Part shown: piece after piece, positions 1-8,169 of the stretch
Numbering within the stretch: position 1 is the first letter of the stretch
How the letters are laid out: each line of letters starts with the position of its first letter
NCBI GenBank assembly: GCA_025464925.1
Contig: JAODMS010000020.1
Location: 1-8,169 of the forward strand
Direction: 5' to 3'
Origin: Arthrobacter sp.
Lineage (GTDB): Bacteria; Actinomycetota; Actinomycetes; Actinomycetales; Micrococcaceae
Length of the DNA stretch: 8,169 bases
The notes under the pieces: generated by a model
The model's input: the letters and a program-made list of their open reading frames with translations, nothing else
Databases searched by the model: none
Told to the model about the DNA's origin: nothing
Translations under genes and position numbers: made by a program

Positions 1-81
1 GCCCTCGGCGTAGACACTGCCGTCGAGACCGCCACGGTCCCCGGTGCCGCCGGCGGCAGCCGGGATGCGGTCCGGCGCTAG
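1..81 (+). CDS. C-terminal end of an upstream protein (possibly DUF6167-like), cut by the window edge
   Basis: Frame 1 is open from the first base to a TAG at 79-81, giving 26 residues that begin ALGVDTAVET and end in RDAVRR. The codons are G/C-ending like the genes downstream, so this is probably the tail of a real gene on the same strand. Actinobacteria often carry a small DUF6167-type membrane protein just before alaS, and as I recall that family ends in a stretch rich in E/R followed by ALG(L/V)D. The ALGVD here fits, but the family name is inferred from position and five residues. The fragment is too short to assign a function, and the tail after ALGVD is low-complexity. Confidence 0.45.
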   Translation, partial: ALGVDTAVETATVPGAAGGSRDAVRR

Positions 82-172
82 CCGGGGGAGAATTGAAAAG
101 GGCGGACCCGCCAGGGGCCGCCGGTACGACCGCGGGCCGGGCCGCCAGGCTGCAGCTCCACCAGAACCAATA

Positions 173-187
173 CCGGAGCCACTCCGG
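173..187 (+). other. Small perfect stem-loop in the alaS leader
   Basis: CCGGAG (173-178), loop CCA, CTCCGG (182-187) form a perfect 6-bp hairpin. No T-run follows, so it is not a standard terminator. A 6-bp hairpin is common by chance in DNA of this composition. It is listed because it lies eight bases before the stronger stem-loop at 196-223 in non-coding sequence. Confidence 0.35.
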
Positions 188-195
188 AATCAAGC

Positions 196-223
196 TTGTC
201 CCGCGGACTACGCGCGTGGACAA
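196..223 (+). other. Bulged 10-bp stem-loop / palindrome upstream of alaS
   Basis: TTGTCCCGCG (196-205) pairs with CGCG (213-216) plus GGACAA (218-223), leaving T217 as a single bulge and GACTACG (206-212) as the loop. The outer arms TTGTCC and GGACAA form an exact inverted repeat. The structure ends 36 nt before the alaS ATG and is followed by AATACG rather than a T-run. It could be an RNA leader structure, a protein-binding palindrome or chance. An alternative short pairing, GTCC (198-201) with GGAC (205-208), is also possible. Confidence 0.4.
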
Positions 224-259
224 ATACGCAGTGAATATTGAAGGGTAAGTAATCAGCTC

Positions 260-2938
<2,679 letters not shown>

Positions 2939-2949
2939 CGGAAATCTCA

Positions 2950-3579
2950 GTGACTGAAGCCGCTGTGCCCGGCGTCTACCCCCAGGGCGTGAAACACGGG
3001 GTGGACGTCGGCACGGTCCGTGTCGGAGTCGCCGTCTGTGACCGCGACGGCATCCTGGCGACGCCACTGCGCACCCTGGCACGGAACGCCAAGAAAAACA
3101 CCGACGTGCGCATCCTCGCGGCGTTGGCCGCAGAGCTCAACGCCGTGGAGATATTTGTTGGCCTGCCACGGACCCTCAAGGGCGAAGAACATGCCTCGGC
3201 CCGGATGGCTACCGACTATGCAAAGTTACTGGCCGGGGCACTAAAAAGCAGCGGATCCGAGGTGCCGGTACGGCTCGTGGACGAGCGGCTCAGCACGGTG
3301 ACCGCACACCGCAACCTGCACGAAGCTGGCATCAGCAGCAAGAACCACCGTAAAGTTGTTGATCAGGTTGCGGCCGCAGGTATCCTGCAACACGCGATCG
3401 ACATGCAGAAGGCCAGGGGGACGGAGGTCGGAAGCCGCGTGTACGCGGAATCTGCCCCGGGCCCAGCCGGAGGCGGCGCTCAGGCCGCCCCGGCAGTACA
3501 CACGCAACCAGCACAACGCGATCAGCGCACCACCATCAGCAAGAACATGGAAGGCTACAGTGAGCCCGGTCAACAATGA
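2950..3579 (+). CDS. ruvX: RuvX/YqgF family putative pre-16S rRNA nuclease with C-terminal extension
   Basis: RNase H-fold protein of the YqgF/RuvX family, linked in other bacteria to 5'-end maturation of 16S rRNA and also described as a Holliday-junction resolvase-like protein. From the GTG at 2950 it has 209 aa. Family motifs are GVDVGTVRVGVAV with Asp19, VGLPRTLKGEE, VDERLSTV with Asp111/Glu112, and KVVDQVAAAGILQ with Asp138; the acidic active-site residues are therefore present. The core ends near residue 155. The remaining 54 or so residues are rich in Ala, Pro, Gly, Gln and Thr and look disordered, which makes the protein longer than the usual 140-150 aa. The GTG at 2950 was chosen because it gives a normal short lead-in to GVDVGT; its Shine-Dalgarno is weak (GGA at 2940-2942). 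The gene starts 11 nt after alaS, and its end overlaps mltG by 20 nt. Confidence 0.93.
   Translation: MTEAAVPGVYPQGVKHGVDVGTVRVGVAVCDRDGILATPLRTLARNAKKNTDVRILAALAAELNAVEIFVGLPRTLKGEEHASARMATDYAKLLAGALKSSGSEVPVRLVDERLSTVTAHRNLHEAGISSKNHRKVVDQVAAAGILQHAIDMQKARGTEVGSRVYAESAPGPAGGGAQAAPAVHTQPAQRDQRTTISKNMEGYSEPGQQ
3466..3494 (+). other. GC-rich bulged hairpin inside the ruvX 3' extension
   Basis: GCCGG (3466-3470) and GGCGGC (3472-3477) pair with GCCGCC (3484-3489) and CCGGC (3490-3494). This gives 11 G-C pairs with A3471 bulged and a 6-nt GCTCAG loop. It ends 65 nt before the mltG start, within the poorly conserved ruvX tail, and is not followed by a T-run. About one structure of this strength per window may arise by chance in such GC-rich DNA. 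Confidence 0.35.
3549..3554 (+). promoter_or_regulatory. Shine-Dalgarno of mltG
   Basis: GGAAGG lies 5 nt before the GTG at 3560. It decides the mltG start: the frame is open farther upstream, but no other plausible start there has a ribosome site. The site is inside the ruvX coding sequence. Confidence 0.65.
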
Positions 3580-5014
3580 CGACTCCTCCGATGTTGCCTT
3601 CAATGGCGCCGGCGGAGCGCTGAGCCGCAAAGAGATTAGGGAACGGGAAAAGCTGGTGGCGACCCAGGGCCATGAGGTGATCCCGCCGGCAGAACCCCCC
3701 GAGCTTCCCGAAACGGCCCCCACCGTGCACCAAGCGACGCCTGCTCCTGGATCCGGAGTGTCCGAAGTCCACCAGGACCAGGACCAGGGGCACGAAGTCC
3801 CTGAACACGAAGTCCACGGGGCCGAACCCCATCCCGAAGATGAGGCCTACCATGTCTCCGATGACGCAGACGAGCACCACCCGGATTATTTCCCCGGCGA
3901 GAGCGGTTCAGAAGTGATGGGCGCAGCAGCCATCCGCCCCGCCAACGGCCGCGCCAAGAAGGTCCGCCGCCGCCGTCGCTTCACGGCGCTGGTGCTGTCC
4001 CTGGCCCTATTCGTGATTGCGGTCTTCGTCGGCGCACAGTTCCTCAAGCCCCTCCTCGGCGGCGACACGATGGCCGACTACCCGGGTCCCGGAACCGGCG
4101 AGGTGGCGATTACCGTGCCGCCCGGGGCCGGACCCAAGTCCGTGGCTGCGGAACTGCAGGACAAGAAGGTCGTCGCGAATGCCGATGCCTTCCTCAAAGA
4201 GTTTGCCGCTTCCGGCGGCGCCCTGACCCCGGGCGATTTCACCATGCGCGAAGAAATGAGGAATTCGGACGCCGTGGCCGTGCTGCTGAACAAGGAGCAG
4301 GCCAAAGTCATGTACGTCGCCCTGAATGCCGGACTTCGAATCGGCGAATCACTCCAGGCCATCTCGGAGGGCACCGGCGTTCCGGTGTCCGACCTCAAAG
4401 AACTCAGCGATTCGCCCACGGGTTTCGGCGTTCCGGCCAAGGCGAAGAACCTGGAGGGCTTCCTTGCCCCCGGTGAATACCGGTTCCCGCTCGGCACTCC
4501 CGCCAAGGAGATCCTGCAGAAGCTCGTCGACACCACTCTGGACGAACTCAAGGCCCAGGGCGTCACGGACCCGGCCAAGCAGTACGAGGCCGTCACCGTT
4601 GCCAGCATCGTCCAGGCCGAAGGCGGCCAGGCCGAGTACGGTGACGTGGCCGGCGCCATCTACAACAGGCTCAAGCCCGACAACACCGAAACCAACGGAC
4701 TCATCCAGTCCGACGCCACCGTCACGTATGGGCTCGGCATCAAGAGCTTCCACATCGACGAGGCCCAGAAAGCGGACAAGTCCAACCCGTACAACACCTA
4801 CGCCAACCAGGGGCTCCCGGTCGGTCCCATCGGCTCACCCGGCAAGCGGGCCATCGACGCCGCTGCCAAGCCCAAGACCAACGATTACCTGTACTGGGTG
4901 ACCATCAACCTGGACACCAAGGAGACCAAGTTCTCCAAGACCCTGGCCGAGCACAACGGCTACGTGGCCAAGTACAACGCCTGGTGCGAGGCCAACCCCG
5001 GACGCTGCGTATGA
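3560..5014 (+). CDS. mltG: Endolytic murein transglycosylase MltG (YceG-like)
   Basis: Single-pass membrane lytic transglycosylase that cuts nascent peptidoglycan strands and is thought to set glycan-chain length; the catalytic domain is outside the membrane. The protein is 484 aa from the GTG at 3560. Residues 1-140 form a cytoplasmic, low-complexity tail rich in Pro, Glu, Asp and His, ending in KKVRRRRR (133-140). One membrane segment follows (FTALVLSLALFVIAVFVGAQ, 141-160). Next come a LysM-like subdomain (about 180-235) and the YceG catalytic domain. Glu354 in ASIVQAEGG aligns with catalytic Glu218 of E. coli MltG (ASIIEKET). AIYNRL, QSDATVTYGLG, NPYNTYANQGLPVGPI and DYLYWV are also family motifs. 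The only two cysteines are at 476 and 483. The start lies inside ruvX (20-nt overlap), and the stop overlaps the aroE ATG (ATGA), suggesting translational coupling on both sides. Confidence 0.95.
   Translation: MSPVNNDDSSDVAFNGAGGALSRKEIREREKLVATQGHEVIPPAEPPELPETAPTVHQATPAPGSGVSEVHQDQDQGHEVPEHEVHGAEPHPEDEAYHVSDDADEHHPDYFPGESGSEVMGAAAIRPANGRAKKVRRRRRFTALVLSLALFVIAVFVGAQFLKPLLGGDTMADYPGPGTGEVAITVPPGAGPKSVAAELQDKKVVANADAFLKEFAASGGALTPGDFTMREEMRNSDAVAVLLNKEQAKVMYVALNAGLRIGESLQAISEGTGVPVSDLKELSDSPTGFGVPAKAKNLEGFLAPGEYRFPLGTPAKEILQKLVDTTLDELKAQGVTDPAKQYEAVTVASIVQAEGGQAEYGDVAGAIYNRLKPDNTETNGLIQSDATVTYGLGIKSFHIDEAQKADKSNPYNTYANQGLPVGPIGSPGKRAIDAAAKPKTNDYLYWVTINLDTKETKFSKTLAEHNGYVAKYNAWCEANPGRCV
3772..3815 (+). 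repeat. Short direct repeats in the mltG N-terminal tail
   Basis: CCAGGA occurs twice, followed by CCAGGG (3772-3789), encoding alternating Gln and Asp. It is followed by CACGAAGTCC at 3791-3800 and again at 3806-3815, a 15-nt period encoding two His-Glu-Val units. A related CCGAAGTCC lies at 3762-3770. The repeats keep the frame and look like local slippage or duplication within a disordered tail. Confidence 0.7.
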
Positions 5015-5895
5015 CGCTGCGGGCTGCGGTGCTCGGTCATCCCATTGGCCATTCCAAGTCCCCCGCCCTCCACCGCGCGGCCTACGCCTATCTCGGCGTG
5101 GACCTTGCCTACTCTGCCATCGACGTGACCGAGGCCGCACTGCCGGCCTTCATGGCCCGGGTGCGGGAAGACCTGCGCGAAGGGGACGGCTGGCGGGGAC
5201 TGTCGGTCACAATGCCGCTGAAGTCCGCCATGGCCGAGGAAGTGGACGAGGTCCGCGGTATCGCCCGCAGGCTGGGCGTCGTCAACACTGTCGCCTTTGA
5301 ACCCGGCGATGGCGCCACGCGCCTGGTCGGGTACAACACCGACGTCGCCGGCATCGTCAACGCCCTCCGGCACGCCGGTGCGGCTGCCACTCCGACTGCC
5401 GTCGTCCTTGGCGGCGGGGGGACTGCGGCTGCGGCCATCGCGGCGCTGAAGGAACTGGGCGCTCCGGGCGTGAAGTTGTTCGTGCGCGACGTCCGCCGCG
5501 CCGCCGAGGGGCGCGCCGCGTCCGCCGCCGTCGCACTTCCCATCCAGGTGCTTCCGATCGCGGGAGCGGCAGCCGCCATGGCGGCCGCCGACGTCGTCAT
5601 TTCCACCCTGCCGCCCCGCGCCGCCGACTTCCTGGCAGCGGAACTGGCGCAGCAGCTGGCAGGGAATGCCCGGGAAACACCCGGCGTGCTCCTGGACGCG
5701 GCTTATGATCCGTGGCCGAGCCGGATCGCCTCGGCCTGGCAGGATGCGGGCGGGGCAGTGGTTCCTGGCCTGGAAATGCTCATTTACCAGGCGGTGGAAC
5801 AGGTGCGCCACTTCACGGGGCTGGGTGTGGCCGTACCGGCAGAAGTCATAGATGTGATGTGTGACGCAGTCGGGGCACCTCGACGCATGGTCTGA
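5011..5895 (+). CDS. aroE: Shikimate dehydrogenase (AroE)
   Basis: Reversibly reduces 3-dehydroshikimate to shikimate, a cytoplasmic step of aromatic amino-acid synthesis. The protein is 294 aa, near the usual 270-290. The N-terminal substrate domain has [10 protein letters not shown] (9-18; Ser15/Ser17 bind shikimate), VTMPLK with catalytic Lys71, and GYNTD with catalytic Asp111. The Rossmann domain has [12 protein letters not shown] (131-142) in place of the common GAGGA form. Where many AroE proteins have NRT at the end of the second strand, this one reads VRD (158-160). [19 protein letters not shown] and GLEMLIYQ (Gln260) complete the pattern. The ATG at 5011 places the first strand (LRAAVLGHP) normally at the N-terminus; a GTG at 4984 in the same frame would add nine residues with no benefit. 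The ATG overlaps the mltG TGA as ATGA. No strong Shine-Dalgarno is visible, so coupling to mltG is likely. Confidence 0.94.
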   Translation: MTLRAAVLGHPIGHSKSPALHRAAYAYLGVDLAYSAIDVTEAALPAFMARVREDLREGDGWRGLSVTMPLKSAMAEEVDEVRGIARRLGVVNTVAFEPGDGATRLVGYNTDVAGIVNALRHAGAAATPTAVVLGGGGTAAAAIAALKELGAPGVKLFVRDVRRAAEGRAASAAVALPIQVLPIAGAAAAMAAADVVISTLPPRAADFLAAELAQQLAGNARETPGVLLDAAYDPWPSRIASAWQDAGGAVVPGLEMLIYQAVEQVRHFTGLGVAVPAEVIDVMCDAVGAPRRMV

Positions 5896-5909
5896 GGTCC
5901 GTACATGGC

Positions 5910-5913
5910 AGGA
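5910..5913 (+). promoter_or_regulatory. Shine-Dalgarno that selects the aroC start at 5922
   Basis: AGGA at 5910-5913 lies 8 nt before the ATG at 5922, normal spacing. The in-frame ATG at 5913 overlaps this AGGA and has no site of its own, so the later start is preferred. Confidence 0.6.
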
Positions 5914-5921
5914 TGGGTTTT

Positions 5922-7121
5922 ATGTTGCGTTGGTTGACTGCCGGAGAATCCCATGGTCCGGCCCTGGTTGGAATTATTGAAGGCGTGCCCGCCGGTGTGG
6001 AACTCACCAGCGCCCACATCGCCGATGCGCTGGCCCGCCGGCGGCTCGGCTACGGCCGCGGCGCCCGGATGAAGTTCGAGCAGGACGTGGTGACAATCCT
6101 TGGCGGCGTCCGCCACGGCATCACGCAGGGCGGCCCCGTCGCCATCCAGGTCGGCAACACCGAATGGCCCAAGTGGGAGCAGATCATGTCTGCTGACCCT
6201 GTGGCGCCCGAAATCCTGGCCGACCAGGCGCGCAACGCGCCGCTCACCCGGCCCCGTCCCGGCCATGCCGATTTCACCGGCATGCAGAAGTACGGCTTCG
6301 ACGAGGCGCGTCCGGTGCTGGAGCGCGCCAGCGCCCGGGAGACCGCCACCCGCGTGGCCATGGGCACCGTCGCCTCCGCGTTCCTCAAGCAGCTCGGCAT
6401 CGAGCTCGTCTCGCACACCGTGTCCATCGCCAGCGTTGCCGTGCCGGAAGGGCGTCCGCTGCCGGTTCCGGACAACGTCCTGGCCCTCGACGCCGATCCG
6501 TTGCGCTGCTTCGACCGCGAAACCTCCGACGCCATGGTGGCCGAGGTGGACATCGCGCACAAGGAAGGCGAAACCCTGGGCGGCGTGGTGGAAGTCCTCG
6601 CCTACGGGCTTCCGCCGGGACTCGGCAGCTACGTCCACTGGGACCGGCGCCTCGACTCGCGGCTGGCGGCGGCCCTGATGGGCATCCAGGCCATCAAGGG
6701 CGTTGAGGTCGGCGACGGCTTCCTGACCGCGGCGCGCCGCGGCTCCGCCGCCCACGACGAGATCGTCAAGGACGCGGACGGCAAGATCATCCGTACCTCC
6801 AACCGCGCAGGCGGCATCGAGGGCGGCATGAGCATTGGCGATGTCCTGCGCGTCCGTGCCGCCATGAAACCGATCGCCACCGTGCCCCGCGCACTCAGGA
6901 CGGTCGACGTCAGCACGGGGGAGGCCGCCAAGGCCCACCACCAGCGCTCCGACGTCTGTGCGGTTCCGGCCGCCGGCGTCGTCGCGGAGGCCATGGTGGC
7001 CCTCGTCCTCGCTGAAGCCGTCACCGAAAAGTTCGGCGGCGACTCGGTGGAAGAGACCGCCCGCAACATCAAGGGTTACCTGGACAGCATTCCGGCGTCC
7101 CTGGACTCGATCGGCCACTAG
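5922..7121 (+). CDS. aroC: Chorismate synthase (AroC)
   Basis: Last common enzyme of the shikimate pathway: converts 5-enolpyruvylshikimate-3-phosphate to chorismate using reduced FMN as a non-consumed cofactor. From the ATG at 5922 it has 399 aa and begins [17 protein letters not shown], matching the usual actinobacterial N-terminus; the ATG at 5913 would add only MGF. Visible motifs are AGESHG (7-12, with His11), [32 protein letters not shown] (His115), [36 protein letters not shown]-containing and [16 protein letters not shown] active-site loops (here TSNRAGG), [12 protein letters not shown] and [19 protein letters not shown]. Overall it closely resembles the M. tuberculosis-type enzyme of about 400 aa. 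It starts 26 nt after aroE; its TAG shares one base with the aroK GTG. Confidence 0.97.
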   Translation: MLRWLTAGESHGPALVGIIEGVPAGVELTSAHIADALARRRLGYGRGARMKFEQDVVTILGGVRHGITQGGPVAIQVGNTEWPKWEQIMSADPVAPEILADQARNAPLTRPRPGHADFTGMQKYGFDEARPVLERASARETATRVAMGTVASAFLKQLGIELVSHTVSIASVAVPEGRPLPVPDNVLALDADPLRCFDRETSDAMVAEVDIAHKEGETLGGVVEVLAYGLPPGLGSYVHWDRRLDSRLAAALMGIQAIKGVEVGDGFLTAARRGSAAHDEIVKDADGKIIRTSNRAGGIEGGMSIGDVLRVRAAMKPIATVPRALRTVDVSTGEAAKAHHQRSDVCAVPAAGVVAEAMVALVLAEAVTEKFGGDSVEETARNIKGYLDSIPASLDSIGH

Positions 7122-7738
7122 TGCCGGCCGGGAACACCGACGGGCCGTCCGCGCCGGCGCCCGCGGCAACCCACGTTGGCCCGGTAGTCCTGATCGGTCC
7201 GATGGCCGTGGGCAAATCGGCGATCGGACAGCAGCTCGCGCAGCACCTGGGCTGCGCGTTCATGGACACCGACGCCCTTGTGGTGGCCCAGCACGGGACG
7301 ATTGCCGAAATCTTCGCCAGCCGGGGCGAGCACGCCTTCCGTGAGATGGAGGCCCGGGCCGTGGCCCAGGCCATCGAAGAGTCACAGGGCGGCACCGCCG
7401 TCATTTCGCTCGGCGGCGGGGCCGTCCTTGACTCCGGTACGCAGCAGCTCCTGGGCCGCTGTACCGTTGTGTATCTCGAATGCGACGCCGAGACTGTGGC
7501 GGAACGCATCGCCAGAAATTCGGGTCGGCCGCTCCTGGCCGGCGACGCCATGGGCCGGTGGCGGACCTTGTTCGCCACCCGGCAGCCGGTCTACGAACGG
7601 CTCGCCGACCTCGTCCTCGATGTCCGGCGCGGCAGCGTTGCGGAGCTGGCTCACCGGCTGGAAGATGCGCTGGGGGAGCACGCCGCGGCTAAGGCCGCGG
7701 CGGTGCCCACTCCGGCGTCGACAAAGGAAGTTGAATAG
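7121..7738 (+). CDS. aroK: Shikimate kinase (AroK)
   Basis: Transfers phosphate from ATP to the 3-hydroxyl of shikimate. The protein is 205 aa from the GTG at 7121. The P-loop is GPMAVGKS (26-33). Shikimate-binding DTD is at 49-51, followed by IAEIF, FREME with Arg74, and the SLGGGA glycine triad (Gly98-100). Arg136 in GRPLLAGD is in the lid, and RQPVYERLAD lies near the end. These match Asp34, Arg58, Gly80 and Arg136 of the M. tuberculosis enzyme. Compared with about 170-175 aa for a minimal shikimate kinase there is a Pro/Ala-rich N-terminal lead of about 20 residues and an Ala/Lys-rich C-terminal tail of similar length. The next ATG in frame (7202) falls within the P-loop, so it cannot be the start. 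TAGTG overlaps occur at both ends, with aroC and with aroB. The start has no clear Shine-Dalgarno and probably depends on coupling. Confidence 0.95.
   Translation: MPAGNTDGPSAPAPAATHVGPVVLIGPMAVGKSAIGQQLAQHLGCAFMDTDALVVAQHGTIAEIFASRGEHAFREMEARAVAQAIEESQGGTAVISLGGGAVLDSGTQQLLGRCTVVYLECDAETVAERIARNSGRPLLAGDAMGRWRTLFATRQPVYERLADLVLDVRRGSVAELAHRLEDALGEHAAAKAAAVPTPASTKEVE
7681..7702 (+). other. Perfect 9-bp all-GC hairpin near the end of aroK
   Basis: CGCCGCGGC (7681-7689), loop TAAG (7690-7693) and GCCGCGGCG (7694-7702) form a perfect stem of nine G-C pairs. It lies in the Ala-rich tail of aroK, 35 nt before the aroB GTG and 22 nt before its Shine-Dalgarno. No T-run follows, so a standard terminator is unlikely. 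It could slow RNA decay or transcription between aroK and aroB, or simply reflect alanine codons (GCC/GCG) in GC-rich DNA. Confidence 0.4.
7725..7730 (+). promoter_or_regulatory. Shine-Dalgarno of aroB
   Basis: AGGAAG lies 7 nt before the GTG at 7738 and is the strongest ribosome site in the window. It fixes the aroB start at the base shared with the aroK stop. Confidence 0.75.
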
Positions 7739-8169
7739 TGAGTACAGAATCAACCGTCATCAAAGTCACCGGACAAACGCCGGGTGAGAACTACGACGTC
7801 GTAGTGGGCCGCGGCCTCCTGGCAAGCCTACCGGGCCTGCTGGGCGAGCGCGTCAAGCGCGTCCTGGTCATCCACCCCCGTGCGCTGCGGCTGACCGGGG
7901 ACACCGTCCGGGAAGAGTTGGCCGCCGCCGGGTTCACCGCGCTGACCGCGGAAATCCCCGACGCCGAAGAGGGCAAACACATCGAGGTCGCCTCCTTCTG
8001 CTGGCAGGTGCTAGGGCAGAACGACTTCACCCGCTCGGACGCCGTCGTTGCGGTCGGCGGCGGAGCCGTGACCGACCTCGCCGGCTTCGTGGCAGCGACC
8101 TGGCTGCGCGGCGTCAAGGTTATCCACCTGCCCACGAGCCTGCTGGGCATGGTGGACGCCGCCGTCGGC
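7738..8169 (+). CDS. aroB: 3-Dehydroquinate synthase (AroB), N-terminal part, cut by the window edge
   Basis: Converts DAHP to 3-dehydroquinate, the second step of the shikimate pathway, using NAD and a divalent metal. The frame starts at GTG 7738 and is open to the last base, giving 144 of an expected 360 or so residues. Visible are the N-terminal beta strand region (YDVVVGRGLL), DAEEGKH near residue 77, and the NAD-binding block AVGGGAVTDLAGFVAATWLRG (Gly107-109, Asp113). HLPTSLLGMVDAAVG follows, with Asp140 at the position of the conserved Asp in QVDSSVGGK of other AroB proteins. The T-D variant (GGGAVTDLAGF rather than GGGVIGDLAGF) is common in actinobacterial AroB as I recall. The metal-binding residues lie beyond the window. 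The start overlaps the aroK stop by one base and has a good Shine-Dalgarno. Confidence 0.95.
   Translation, partial: MSTESTVIKVTGQTPGENYDVVVGRGLLASLPGLLGERVKRVLVIHPRALRLTGDTVREELAAAGFTALTAEIPDAEEGKHIEVASFCWQVLGQNDFTRSDAVVAVGGGAVTDLAGFVAATWLRGVKVIHLPTSLLGMVDAAVG

Larger units (their letters stand above)
82..259 (+). promoter_or_regulatory. Non-coding alaS leader/promoter region
   Basis: This 178-nt gap has no convincing gene and should hold the promoter of the alaS-aro unit. Its first part is very GC-rich; the last 40 nt (about 220-259) are clearly more AT-rich, as expected near a start region. The two adjacent stem-loops at 173-187 and 196-223 are listed separately. I could not fix a promoter with confidence. 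TTGTCC at 196-201 with ACAAAT at 220-225 is one weak -35/-10 pairing with an 18-nt spacer, but it coincides with the arms of the second stem-loop. There is no T-tract typical of an intrinsic terminator for the upstream gene. Confidence 0.5.

Noticed and set aside
115..138. GGTACGACCGCG at 123-134 resembles the T-box consensus GGTGGNACCGCG, which would suggest a tRNA-sensing leader for alaS
   Set aside because: The essential TGGN that pairs with the tRNA acceptor end is missing (TACG instead), no specifier loop or terminator is recognisable in the short leader, and actinobacterial T-boxes are mainly known for ileS.
44..241. 65-residue + strand open frame starting at GTG 44, overlapping the end of the upstream gene and running through the alaS leader
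   Set aside because: Its composition (Arg/Pro/Ala/Gly) is what random GC-rich DNA gives, there is no ribosome site, and it overlaps the better-supported frame ending at 81 as well as both stem-loops.
4984..5010. Alternative aroE start at GTG 4984
   Set aside because: It adds nine residues with no family match and a larger overlap with mltG. The ATGA arrangement at 5011 is typical of coupled genes.
4960..5811. 283-residue open frame on the - strand opposite aroE
   Set aside because: Antisense shadow of a well-supported AroE; no recognisable domain or ribosome site.
5913..5921. Alternative aroC start at ATG 5913
   Set aside because: It would add MGF before the family's usual MLRW start and would use up the AGGA that is well spaced for the ATG at 5922.
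5784..7169. 461-residue open frame on the - strand opposite aroC
   Set aside because: It lies wholly opposite a strongly recognised gene. Long antisense frames are expected in high-GC genes, and the His/Gly/Arg-rich translation shows no family motif.

Overview
This window is an ordinary, well-conserved chromosomal block from a high-GC actinobacterium, most likely an Arthrobacter or Pseudarthrobacter relative in the Micrococcaceae. Three things suggest this: a strongly G/C-biased third codon position, heavy use of GTG starts, and AlaRS, AroC and AroB sequences of the actinobacterial type. The genus is inferred from recalled family resemblance, not from a search. All recognisable genes are on the + strand.

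Layout. Positions 1-81 are the last 26 codons of an upstream gene, possibly a small DUF6167-like protein. A 178-nt non-coding leader (82-259) follows, containing two adjacent stem-loops. Then come alaS (260-2938, alanyl-tRNA synthetase), ruvX (2950-3579, YqgF/RuvX nuclease), mltG (3560-5014, membrane-anchored endolytic murein transglycosylase), aroE (5011-5895, shikimate dehydrogenase), aroC (5922-7121, chorismate synthase), aroK (7121-7738, shikimate kinase) and the first 144 codons of aroB (7738 to the window edge, 3-dehydroquinate synthase).

The seven genes from alaS onward look like one transcription unit. The intergenic gaps are 11 and 26 nt. The other junctions overlap: 20 nt at ruvX/mltG, an ATGA at mltG/aroE, and one shared base (TAGTG) at both aroC/aroK and aroK/aroB. 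Functionally the unit joins tRNA charging, rRNA processing, control of glycan-strand length and four of the seven shikimate-pathway enzymes. AroB makes 3-dehydroquinate, AroE reduces 3-dehydroshikimate, AroK phosphorylates shikimate and AroC forms chorismate.

I found no mobile element, CRISPR array, RNA gene, phage gene or defence system, and no previously undescribed system. The points worth a second look are small: a bulged hairpin/palindrome in the alaS leader, two GC-rich hairpins near gene junctions, a long His/acid-rich cytoplasmic tail and a C-terminal cysteine pair on MltG, a C-terminal extension on RuvX, and a non-canonical cofactor motif in AroE.
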